From: Auxenochlorella pyrenoidosa
Lineage: Eukaryota; Chlorophyta; Trebouxiophyceae; Chlorellales; Chlorellaceae
Length of the DNA stretch: 12,914 nucleotides
NCBI GenBank assembly: GCA_001430745.1
Contig: KQ481983.1
Span: 2,356,162 to 2,369,075 of the forward strand
Direction: 5' to 3'
Part shown: positions 1 to 8,549 of the stretch, piece by piece
Numbering within the stretch: the stretch's first letter is position 1
Layout of the letters: each line of letters opens with the position of its first letter
Translations under genes and position numbers: made by a program
Notes under the pieces: model-generated
The model's database searches: none
What the model was told of the DNA's origin: nothing
Seen by the model: the letters and a program-made list of their open reading frames with translations, nothing else

Positions 1-183
1 GGGGCGGCTGAGAGGGCTGCTTGCGCGCGCGCTCAAGCAGGCGGGGCTGCTGACATGGAGGGCGTGGACAAGCCATCGAGTGATGGAGCAGGGCGCTGCA
101 CCGAGCAGGCCCTGGCTGTGCAGGGCGCCTGTGGCGGCCTGGCGGGCCCTCGCAGCCACCTGCCAATGGCCCGCGCCCTGCAG
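1..183 (+). other. Probable intron of the transaldolase-family gene (left-edge remnant)
   Basis: I see no coding exon that can be joined here. The stretch ends in a CTGCAG acceptor at 178-183, and the first recognisable transaldolase exon follows immediately. The open frames here (from ATG 55 and ATG 80) have no family resemblance and run past the acceptor in frames other than the transaldolase frame. Confidence 0.5.
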
Positions 184-736
184 GCGTGTACGCGGCGCAC
201 CAGGTCGTGTCATCCCTTGCCATGGGCGCGGCCTACTGCGCACCCTACGTGGGTCGCATGACTGACGCCGGCAAGAATGTGAGCTGAAGCAGGGGCCGGG
301 GCTGCGTGTGGGGCCTCCTGCCCGCATGCGCACCGCCTGCGTGCCTGCATCCCTACCTTACGCCCCTTGGGCGCCGTACTCGTATGATTGCTTGCAGTGG
401 ACGCCAGGGGAACGCCTGTGCCACGCCGCATGCTCTCTGCGCCCGCCTCCAGTTGACCTCCCCCCTGCTCCACCCTTGCCCCTGCCGCAGGGCATCCAAG
501 AAGCGGCACGCATGCAGAAGATTGTCGACCTGGGCTGCGAGGGGGGCCACATGCGCCTGCTGGTTGCCTCCATCCGCTCGGCGGATGAGGTGGCCGCGCT
601 GTCGGTGGAAGGCTGCAACACCTTCACGCTGTCACCAGCTGTGGCTGCTCAGCTGTTCAACGAGCCACTGACCATTGCAGCGGCGGAGCTGTTCCAGGAG
701 CATGCAGACGAGATGGGCGCGATGCGCGGCCACTGA
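184..736 (+). CDS. Transaldolase-family protein, C-terminal part (5' end outside window)
   Basis: This is the last 112 residues of a transaldolase/fructose-6-phosphate-aldolase type TIM-barrel protein. The family transfers dihydroxyacetone units between sugar phosphates in the non-oxidative pentose phosphate pathway. There are two exons: 184-278 (first two bases complete a codon begun upstream) and 491-736 (TGA). The intron 279-490 has GTGAGC and CCGCAG borders and phase 0. Seen directly are VYAAHQVV, then APYVGRMTDAGKNG, MQKIVDLG, the LVASIRSADEVAAL strand-helix, and NTFTLSP followed by LFNEPLT. This is the order expected for the final barrel strands of plant-type transaldolases, where the APYxGRM and LVASIR blocks are typical. 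The Schiff-base lysine would lie upstream, outside the window. Compartment cannot be judged without the N-terminus. The gene is convergent with the LHC gene at 1440-3616. The family call is firm; the exact subtype is less sure. Confidence 0.85.
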
Positions 737-1293
737 GGCTGCTGTGGCCAACCGCTCTGCCCGCCCGCCGGATTTGCTGGTTTCCAACAGCTTGCTCTGT
801 TGCATGCACGCACCTTCTTGCGATGCAGTGCCTCTTGCTTGCCTTGCTGTGCTCTTTCTCTCTTTTGTCAGCTTTTCAACAGTCGTTCCTTATGCGTGCT
901 TGCCGCTCGGCCTGCTTTGACCATGTATTGCTTCACCAATTCAAGCAATAGCGATGAAGTTTCCCCCAACAGCACGCGCAAGGGGGAATACCAGAAGCGA
1001 CGCCTGCAAACGGTTTGCAGCTCGCCCAGGGCAGCTTGAATCTGCCGGGGCTCACGAGGCAGTCCGAACTACGTTGGCCTGCTCTGGCAAAAACAACAGA
1101 ACCGTCCCTGTGTGCAACAAATGCTCCAAGTGCAAACAGTGGAGCCACTACCAGAGCGAATGCCATTGCCTCTCAGTGTCATGTGTTGACTTGCACTCTC
1201 GGCCATCCGCACGTCCACTGTGCCCGAGGGGCAGGCCAGTCCTGCCCCCTGATTAGCGGGCCCTTCCTTGATCTGGAAAGCTAGCAGAACAGA
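737..1293. other. Convergent intergenic / 3' UTR region
   Basis: This lies between the stop of the transaldolase gene (+) and the 3' end of the LHC gene (-). It contains a T/C-rich stretch around 830-920 but no convincing exon. The open frames here lack family resemblance, usable splice partners or biased codon use. It probably holds both 3' UTRs. No TGTAA pentamer is visible on the + strand for the transaldolase gene. Confidence 0.5.
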
Positions 1294-1298
1294 TTACA
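1294..1298 (-). terminator. Candidate polyadenylation signal (TGTAA) of the upstream LHC gene
   Basis: The pentamer TGTAA on the minus strand lies about 145 nt past the LHC stop codon at 1440-1442. TGTAA is the usual green algal polyadenylation signal. The spacing resembles that seen for the divergent partner gene. A pentamer can occur by chance, so confidence is moderate. Confidence 0.4.
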
Positions 1299-1439
1299 GC
1301 AGTACTGGAGCAGGGAGAACATTGGAGCAAAGGAGGCAAGAGGGGGAGTTCTTCTCAGGAGGGAATAGCAAGGGTTGGCCCGCCAAAGCAGGGTGGGGTG
1401 AGGGACGGGGGCGGGAGGCCGAGCAAGGTGACGAATTGT

Positions 1440-3616
1440 TTACAGGCTGATGAAGGGCACAGACACGCCGTTGCTGATGAAGTTGTTGTGGAAGGGGTCG
1501 GCCACGTGGTCTGCAAGCCGGGAAAGAGGGGGCGAAACGGGCAGGGCGCTCAGCAACAACTCGGCATGGCTAGGCCAGCGGCAGTTGCAGGCAGCAAGTT
1601 CCAAAGGCTTGCCTTATGTTCGCTCTGCAGGTTGCAGTTGCCAGCGCTGGTTCTTGCACGCGTGCTCGTGTCCCTTCTGCGGCACCATCGCTGCCCTGCT
1701 TACTCACCAACCAGGTTGTCAATGGGGCCCTTGCCGGTGGCAGCGTACTGGGCGGCGAAGCCCAGGAAGCCCATCATGGCCAGGCGGCCGTTGCGGATCT
1801 CGTTCCACTTGTACTTGAGCGTCTGCGTGGCCGAGGGGGGGCACAGAGACAGCTGGGTGACGGGCACGCAAGGTAGCTTGTGCCCAGGCGCCGCTGCCAC
1901 ACTGGCGCGGGGTGGGCAAGACCCGCCACCCCTGTGTCCCCACCCCCCTCGGGGCTCTGCCCACGCCCACCTGCTCGGGGGAGCCGCGGCACAGGCCCAT
2001 GGGGTCAAAGTAGCGGCCGCCCACGTAGGGGCCGCCCACGGCGCGGCCCATGGGGCCACCCACGCCCTTGAAGTCCTGCAGGAGGTGCGGGGCCAGGCAT
2101 GCAAGGGGGTGAAAACTAGATTTCTGGTGCCAGTGAGGTGCATGCATGTTGGGCCGGCCCCGCGGCCCGGCGGCAGCTGCGCCAGCCCAGCTTGAACCGC
2201 GTCCGCTGCCTTGCACCTGCCCTGCCCACCTCGGGCAGGATGCCGGAGCCCTGGCTGCCGGGGTTGCGGATGTCCGCCAGGCGCTTGAACTCCACAAAGC
2301 CAGACAGCACAATGGTGGAGAACAGCTGCGGGCAGAGGGCAGGGGGCAGTGCAGGCCCGTCAGCTTGCCGATGCCTGCACGCACACAGCATGCATCCCCT
2401 GCAGTGAAAAACTCGCCCGGCCAGGGAGCGGGCGCCAACCCTGTGGCGCCGCGACGCCGCGCAGGCACCTCAGCACCCCGGGCGACAGCGGGGGCGCTGC
2501 GCGGGCCTCACCAGCGCGCCGAAGGACACGTTGGGGTTGCGGTCAAGGTACACCTTGCCGGCCTCGTACCACTCGGGCACGTCGGCGCCGCCGCGGTGCA
2601 GCAGCTGCGGGGCGAGAGGGCGGCATCGCGCAGTTGGCAAGGCCGCCAAGGAAGGCAGGTGAGCCGACCATCAGACATTCCACAAAGCGGCGCGTCAGCT
2701 GCAGCGGCTTCATCTGCTGGCTGCTGCCTTTGCGCATCCTCTGCTGCCTGGCGTGCTCACCGAGGTCAGCAGGATGCCCGCGCAGCCGGTCATGGCCAGG
2801 CGGCCGTGGAAGATCTCGGCATGCACGTTCCAGCTCAGCTGCTCGGGGGAGCTGCCCAGGCCCAGGGGATCAAAGCCGAAGTCTGCACAGGCACGGGCAG
2901 GCAGCAGCAGGCAGGCGGTGGGGCCCAGGTGGCATGCACACGCAGGAGCAGCATCCCCGTGCAAGGCCGTGCACACAAGCATCTCAGGTGCAGAGGGGCA
3001 TGAGCTCCGCTGCCATCTTGATGCTGCTTCATTGCTGAACAAGCTACGCACCGCCAACCAGGCTGCCATCCAGGTAGTCGGGCACCACCTCGGTGTTGCC
3101 GGGGAACCTGCAGCCAGAGCATCAACGGATGTCATCCACCGCGTGCATACTGGCCCGGAGGGTGCTGCGGCCAGTGCCTTCGTCAGGGACCCATTGATAG
3201 GTTTGCTGCTGCGTCCAGTTCTGAGATGGATGCAGCAGCTAAGCTTGGACTGCTCCCCTGGGCGCGGCTGACGGGAATGCAGGGCAAGTGGGCTCAGCAA
3301 CCCTTACGCCGCCCCGCCGGCGGCACAGACACTCACCACAGCTCCCGGTCGGTGGCAGCGGCCACGATGGTGCGGCGGGCGGCCTGCGGCATCGAGGGAG
3401 AGGCAGCGGGTTGAAGGGAGGGCGGGAGGCGTGCAAAAAGGCAGGTGTGCCGAGGGGTGAGGGGCTGGGACCCCAACAGCGCCCCCGGGCCCGTGCTGCC
3501 ATCGCTCGGACCTCCCATGAACCGCATTCTCGCACCTGGGGGCGCGCGGCCTTGCGGGAGGACACGGCCTTGCCGCAGAAGGCGGCCTTGCTAGCGCAGG
3601 CAAGAACGCTCGCCAT
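1440..3616 (-). CDS. Chlorophyll a/b-binding light-harvesting protein, LHCA (photosystem I antenna) type
   Basis: This is a complete nine-exon gene encoding 261 aa. Exons in transcription order: 3616-3536, 3383-3337, 3107-3052, 2882-2761, 2604-2512, 2325-2230, 2075-1971, 1822-1708, 1510-1440 (TAA). All introns are GT...AG and every phase closes. Residues 1-36 or so form an S/A/K/R-rich chloroplast transit peptide ending near VAAATD. The mature protein has the W43-FPG motif, LDGSL, and GFDPLGLG (63-71). Helix B has E84, H87 and R89 in [10 protein letters not shown], helix C has E145 in GFVEFKR, and helix A has E208, N211 and R213 in [10 protein letters not shown]. Then come Q225, TGKGP and [10 protein letters not shown] near the C-terminus. 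These Glu, His, Asn and Gln residues are the expected chlorophyll ligands. The PGSQ, FDPMGL and TGKGPIDNL blocks fit an LHCI antenna subunit in the thylakoid membrane. Helix B has HGRL where HGRW is common. His, not Asn, at the a603 ligand argues against a far-red form. The number within the LHCA series is not assignable. Start: the only ATG preceding a transit peptide, in AGAATGGC context. Confidence 0.93.
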
Positions 3617-3832
3617 TCTGGTGATGTTTCGGCGGTCTGGAGGAGGATGGGCCAGCAGACAGCGGTCCGAGCGCCTGTGGGAGCCTGATGGGCCAACCTG
3701 GAACGAGAAGATCGCTGCCCCATCCTGACACGCCCAGCAGCGGGCTGAGGCTCAAGCTGCCGGCACGGCCCGCATCCGCACTCTTTGCCCTCGCCCCACA
3801 GTCGTGTGCATCGAGTCATCCAAGCCCACACA
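3617..3832. promoter_or_regulatory. Bidirectional promoter region between two divergent LHC genes
   Basis: Only 216 bp separate the two divergent start codons, so both 5' UTRs and core promoters must sit here unless there are far-upstream noncoding exons. Two exact direct repeats of GATGGGCCA occur at 3646-3654 and 3687-3695, 41 bp apart. Their TGGGCC core resembles plant site II / TCP-type elements, which is an inference by motif only. I see no clear TATA box. Shared light regulation is likely given the products, but the sequence does not prove it. Confidence 0.6.
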
Positions 3833-5583
3833 ATGGCCTGCGTCGTCGCCGCCCGCCCCACCTCCGTGCGCACCTTCGGTGCCCGGGTGAGGCTTCTCGG
3901 GGGCTTCCGCGCCCTCTGATGGGCTGTTTGAGGGAGATGGCGAGGCTGCAGAGCAGAGCACGCGCCAGGGTTCGCGGCTGGGAGCGAGCCAGGCAGGCTC
4001 CTCCTACACCCACCTCCCTCGCTCGCTGGCGCTCCCCGGGGCGGCCGCGCTCGCGAGAATCCGCCATTTAGAGCTTCTCTGAAGCTAGATAGAGGGCAAT
4101 GGGCCGCTCAGGAGCTTGTGTCGGCCTGTTTGTTCTGCCGCTGTTGCCGACCCGCTCGCGTGTGCTGCTCTGTTCCTTGCAGACCACCCGCCGCAATGTC
4201 ACCATGAAGGCTGGCAACTGGTGCGCCCTCTGCTGGTGCTGGCAGTGCAGACGTGCAGCGCAGTCGGCTTGCCAGGGCGACACCCCGTGGGGAAGCCTGG
4301 TGGGGGGAGGGGATGGATCCTGCAGGCTCATCCTGACGTCGAACAGTGCTTCTGCGTGACTGCAGGCTGCCCGGCAGCGACACCCCCGCCTACCTGGAGA
4401 CCCTGCCTGCCTCCTACGGCTTCGACCCCCTGGGCCTGGGTGAGTACAGAGGGGGAGGGTGTGCTGCTGCTGGAGAGGCCTACCTGCTCTGCTGTTGACT
4501 GACTTGGGCCGCCGCTGCCAGCCCTGCCCGATGCGGTCATGCCCAACACCGCCTCGCCTCCCTCACGCCCGGCTGCAGCCAAGGAGCCCGCCAGCCTGGC
4601 CCGCTTCCGCGAGTCTGAGGTGATCCACGGCCGCTGGGCGATGCTGGGCGCGGCTGGCGTGCTGGGCGTGGAGGTGCTGGGTGAGGGGGCGGGGCGGGCT
4701 GGGGCGCGCTGGAGCACCAAGCCTGCCTGGGCTTGTCAGGAGCATAGCATGCTTGCTGTATTGTGTGCCTGCGTGTTCTCTCATGGCTCAGTGTGCTGGT
4801 TTGGTTTGCTCCCGGCGGCCTCGTTGCTGACCATTGCGCTGAGGCCTCTCCTCTGCCCCTACCTGCCTCGCCCCTCCCTGCAGGCTACGGCAACTGGTAC
4901 GACGCCCCCCTGCCCCTGGTCCAGGGCGGCTCTGCCACCTACTTTGGCGCCTCTGTGCCCTTCGACCTGGGCACCCTGGCGGCCATTGAGTTCGCGGCCA
5001 TGGCGGGCGCCGAGTCCTTCCGCGGCGCGGCCGAGGCCGAGAAGCGCGTCTACCCCGGCGGCGCCTTCGACCCCATGGGCATGGTGAGGCCTGTGGCCAC
5101 CTGATACAGCCACTGATACAGCCCCGCCACTGCTTGCTCGGCTTCGGCAGCCCATTTGGGGCACCAGAAGTGCCCGGATGGCCGCGCCGACCCGCGGGGC
5201 CCTTCTGCTGACCCCGCCCTTCAGTCCAAGGGCAACCTGAACGAGCTCCAGACCAAGGAGATCAAGAACGGCCGCCTCGCCATGATTGCTTGCCTGGGCT
5301 TCGCTGCCCAGCACGCTGCCACCGGCCAGAGCCCCCTGGCCGCCCTGGGCGCCCACCTGGCCAACCCCTTCACCGCCAACTTCGCCACCAACGTGAGTGA
5401 CCAGCACAGCCCACATGGCACGTTGTCTGCAGAGCCGACTCGGCTTGACTTGAGATACAGTCAAGGTTGGCATGCGCTGTTCCTGGAGCAAGTGAATCCT
5501 TTTCGGCAGCAGGATGTCCTCACGGCCACCGCTCCCTTCCCCCGCCCCCATGCCTGCAGGGCGTGTCCCTGCCCCTGGCGTAA
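3833..5583 (+). CDS. Chlorophyll a/b-binding light-harvesting protein, LHCA1-like
   Basis: This is a complete seven-exon gene encoding 219 aa. Exons: 3833-3886, 4183-4220, 4366-4439, 4579-4680, 4884-5083, 5225-5392, 5560-5583 (TAA). All introns are GT...AG with compatible phases. Residues 1-28 or so form a short basic chloroplast transit peptide. The mature part has W31-LPGSDTPAYL and YGFDPLGL. Helix B has E69, H72 and R74 in SEVIHGRWAMLGAAG. The lumen loop has GYGNWYDAPLPLV and GGSATYFG. Helix C contains E133 and R136 in AESFR. Then come KRVYPGGAFDPMGM and helix A with E168, N171 and R173 in KEIKNGRLAM. Q185 and H200 are further expected chlorophyll ligands. The GYGNW, TYFG and YPGGAFDPMG blocks are characteristic of LHCI Lhca1-type subunits. 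The last exon encodes only GVSLPLA, matching the [10 protein letters not shown] end of the neighbouring LHC protein, which supports it. Reading past the donor at 5393 gives an unrelated tail. The gene is divergent from and probably co-regulated with the gene at 1440-3616. Confidence 0.93.
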
Positions 5584-5754
5584 GCAGCTTGGCTCACGTC
5601 TGCGCGGCAGCTCACCTATTCTTTGTGCGGCGCGCAGTGTGCACCCCTGCGTTGTATGCTAGCTTGTTCCTGCTCCCTTGCTCCCCTCGCACATTCCTCC
5701 AGCACGACCACACCCCCGAGAAGATCAAACACCCCTACCTGCTACTTGCGTCCC

Positions 5755-5759
5755 TGTAA
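5755..5759 (+). terminator. Candidate polyadenylation signal (TGTAA) of the LHCA1-like gene
   Basis: A TGTAA pentamer lies 172 nt after the TAA stop at 5581-5583, in CCCTGTAAGC context. Spacing and sequence fit green algal polyadenylation and parallel the candidate at 1294-1298. No experimental support is visible. Confidence 0.4.
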
Positions 5760-6516
5760 GCACCACTTCTGCCAGTTGTTGCCAGGCGCACAAGGGCACG
5801 CACAGGAGTGCAACTGCCCCTGATTTTTTGACGGAGCAGCCATCGGGCGGTGGCCTTCATTCTCAGCCCAAAGGGAATCATGTGCCCTGTTGTGCTTTGT
5901 CCTGCCAGAGATCCTGCAGAGTGGTGACAAGTGCAGGTGCAGGGCAGGCATCTCCCACGCTCTTTGGGTGCTCAAGAATGTGAAGCAAACCCAAGCCTCC
6001 ATCGTACAAACGATATCAGACATCCTTCTGCTGCAGGCACACACTCTCCCTGCGTGCTGAGCCCTTAGCAGGCACAGGCCCTGTCAACTCTGCTGCAGTA
6101 GGACAAAATAGAGGCACATGCGGCAGAGCCACAGCTAGGGAGCTGAACCCTCTAGCCAGCATGCTACGGGACCTCTGAAGCTGCTTTCTGCCGGCGTGCC
6201 GTCTGCGGTGCATCATGCAGCCACTACTGCGTGCACATGCCCCTGTCTGTTAGAATACTTTCTCCGTTGTTCACTGCATACCTTTGGCCATGCAATGTGC
6301 GCCACTGCTCTGCGCGCTGCTGCCAGGCCACCGATGGCTGCGGCACATGCGCCATGCCTGGTGGCAGCCATAGCGGTGGCCACAGGCTCACCTGCCCGGG
6401 CACAATTCACGTCTACTGCATTCACCAGGTCCCTTACTGCAAGTCCAGGGTGATGCTAGCATAGGGAGCAGCCATGCTGATGTGCACTGATTTGGTGCAT
6501 GCGGTGCTCTTTGCTG
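5760..6516. other. Intergenic stretch with no supportable gene
   Basis: Short frames exist on both strands (for example 6196-6453 + and 5742-6044 -). None has recognisable motifs, splice partners or the C/G-ending codon bias of the LHC genes. The stretch presumably contains the upstream region of the unknown gene that starts at 6828 or earlier. Confidence 0.5.
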
Positions 6517-6827
6517 ATGTCAGCGAATCCGCTGCGGGCAGACACTTTGCCGAGACCTCTCCCGCCACACATTAATGCTGTCCTTCTCTCGATACAACAC
6601 TTGAACTCGAAGCGTGCTGCTGAGCGGCCCGAGAACCCGGAGGTAGCCAGCGCGCTCCCGTGACTTGCGGCCCGGTGCGACTTTTCCTGCGTGCAAGGGT
6701 AAAAGAACTACTTGGAATTGTCTTTGTAAGACCGACAACTCCCCAGAGGCGCTTGGCACGCCACCTATCCCGAACTCACCCTGTCCGCGCCGCTTTTCTG
6801 GCGCCTTACCACGCAGGAAGCACCCAA

Positions 6828-7349
6828 ATGTGTGGGCACAGCGGCCTGAGCACCCCAGACGCCAACCTCCGAGCGCTTCCGGCGTCCGTCACCTCACCTT
6901 CCTGCACCGCCTCCACCGCTGCGCCAGTACCGTTCACACCATCTGCTCCAAGCAAGCTGTGCAGCGTGGCTGCTGCACTGAAACGCCGTCTGCCGCCAGC
7001 TGAAATCATCCAGCTCGATGCAGGCTACTTGGTGGTTCGCCGCCGGCACGCTGCAGCCCGGGATACCTGCGCGCAGCACAGCTCAGTAGCAGGTCGACAG
7101 CAGGACTACGCCCCGAAGCAGGCGCGCCGGCTGAGCGCCGATGCAGACTTCCTAGGGCATGTTGCGCACCTGCGCTTGCTAGCGCGTGCCCGGCTGACGC
7201 TGCCTGGAGAGCGGTTGCCGCCTCAGGCGGGCCCCGAGGCGCGCTTCCTCGCGGCGCTGGCTGCCGCCGCCGTTGCCCGCCGTGCTCTCGTTGTGGCCTC
7301 TTGCCGAGCGTGCCCTGCCTCGACTCCACCAAGGTCGGCAGCGCAGTAG
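6828..7349 (+). CDS. Hypothetical protein, member A of a local two-gene family
   Basis: No known family is recognised. From the first in-frame ATG the product is 173 aa. It has a Ser/Pro/Ala/Thr-rich N-terminus (to about residue 50), then LPPAEIIQ with GYLVVRR (residues 55-72), a linker rich in Arg and Gln, and a leucine-rich segment HLRLLARARLTL (114-125). A conserved block, GPEARFLAAL...ARRAL, lies at 135-154. The two conserved blocks recur in the same order in the protein at 8550-9165: 11 of 18 and 15 of 20 identical residues by eye. That is the main reason to believe this frame is real. The frame is open upstream to 6660 without an ATG, so an upstream exon is possible. One option is an exon from ATG 6517 to 6642 joined at a CCCCAG acceptor ending at 6746, phase 0. 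Another is the acceptor ending at 6816, phase 1, the phase used by the paralog's intron. The C-terminus after 154 is not conserved. Localisation and function are unknown. Confidence 0.6.
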   Translation: MCGHSGLSTPDANLRALPASVTSPSCTASTAAPVPFTPSAPSKLCSVAAALKRRLPPAEIIQLDAGYLVVRRRHAAARDTCAQHSSVAGRQQDYAPKQARRLSADADFLGHVAHLRLLARARLTLPGERLPPQAGPEARFLAALAAAAVARRALVVASCRACPASTPPRSAAQ

Positions 7350-8549
7350 GAGACAGCTGCGTTTGCATACGGTGCATAGCAGGCGAAAGGCCCACGAGCT
7401 GTGCCAGTCACCCATCCTGTGCTTGCATGATAGAGCAACTACCCAAGCCTACACGACAGAAAACTCTCCTGCTAAGTCAACGCTTGTCAGTCCCTCCAGA
7501 AGTAACCCCTCGCAACTGTGCACTCTTTGGTTCCTACTCTCTTCTGTGCCACCCATTGAGGCAGGCCATGCAACCTCTCTATTTGGTCTTTGGCAATCTC
7601 TTTCCATGTCCTACTTCAACACCTGTTTGTTTGTACCAAGCCTTCCCTTCACATGCCACGTTTCTCCTTCGGATCCTTTCTGCCCTTCCTCTTTGTTGAC
7701 CCAACTGGGGCGGCACCCCTGCGCCCGAATGCCAGTGCCGTTGAGCAGGGGCCGCCGGAACCCGCCTGTGGTGCCCACAAACTCACCTACCCATCCTCAG
7801 CGCAAGCGCTGGCCGTTGCACCACCACATTGAGCACTTCTGCTCTGTACATCTGTACCGCCAAGCAGCCAGCAGCACAACACCATTTTTTCTGCCGCTAC
7901 TGCAGATGCGCCACGTCAAATATTCAGAACTACCGCCACGCCACATTCACTCACACCCAGACTTATCTCTACAAAGTGCCACCTACTCAACTTTAAACTT
8001 GGGTCCCCATGCCTGGGCAATGGTCTTGTGTAATTCGTACGGACGTGCACCAGCATTTGGAACACAGTGCAAAGGTTGAAGGGCGGCTCCTTCCGCAGGC
8101 CGGCGCTGGCGTGCTTCCGCCCACTGGGCTCCAGACCCTACCCCCGCCGCAAGTTTGAATATATCGTCGATGCCACAAATTCAAGCTTGCGGGCGCCACA
8201 GGCTGTGGTATGGCCAGGGAACTCAGGTAATAGTACTGCAGCATGGCAGTTCCGCACCGCAGCAGAACCTGCCAGGCAGGCAACACATGTCCGGTGGCTC
8301 GTCGTGCTTGGCACCTTCGGTTTCTTGCATACTCACTTGTCTTCAGTCGCTCTCGGCTTGTTTTCCGCCTGCTAACCTGCCCAGAGGTGGGAGAAGCTTT
8401 CGCAAGTTTGTCACGGCCCACGCTGCGTTTGCCTGGTCTTGCTCGACTCTACAGTAAGCCGAAGAAAGTGCGTCGCGGCTCGGGCCCCTGAAAGAGCCCC
8501 CGCGGCTCTGAAGGTGGTACGCCACTGCGGGCCTCATCCCCAGCCCGCA
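7350..8549. other. Long pyrimidine-rich region between the two paralogous genes
   Basis: From about 7400 to 8050 the + strand is rich in C, T and A and poor in G, and GC is lower than in the LHC genes. A long frame (7273-8079) is open here, but it is Pro/Ser/His/Leu-rich without domains, and I read it as a by-product of the base composition. A TGTAA pentamer at 8029-8033 could be a distant polyadenylation signal for the gene ending at 7349. A small inverted repeat (AGAGCC, 5-nt loop, GGCTCT) lies at 8493-8509, just upstream of the next gene. Confidence 0.45.

Noticed and set aside
954..1256. Open frame with a Cys-rich stretch (CNKCSKCKQWSHYQSECHC) resembling a zinc knuckle
   Set aside because: Spacing fits no zinc-finger family I know. 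It lies in the convergent 3' region, lacks splice partners, and its codon use is unlike the real genes. Probably chance.
1398..3003. Long + strand open frames opposite the minus-strand LHC gene
   Set aside because: They are shadows caused by high GC. The minus strand carries a fully consistent nine-exon LHC model.
6196..6453. 85-codon Ala-rich + frame upstream of unknown gene A, examined as a third family member
   Set aside because: Neither the LPPAE/GYxVVRR block nor the GPEAR block is present.
7273..8079. 268-codon open frame on the + strand
   Set aside because: It starts inside unknown gene A in another frame and runs through a G-poor pyrimidine tract where stops are rare. The product is low-complexity Ser/Pro/His/Leu with no motif.
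7993..8421. 142-codon minus-strand open frame between the unknown genes
   Set aside because: No motif, no paralog, no splice structure, and mixed codon use.
8493..8509. Short inverted repeat (6-bp stem, 5-nt loop) upstream of unknown gene B
   Set aside because: Stems this short are common by chance in GC-rich DNA, with no supporting context.
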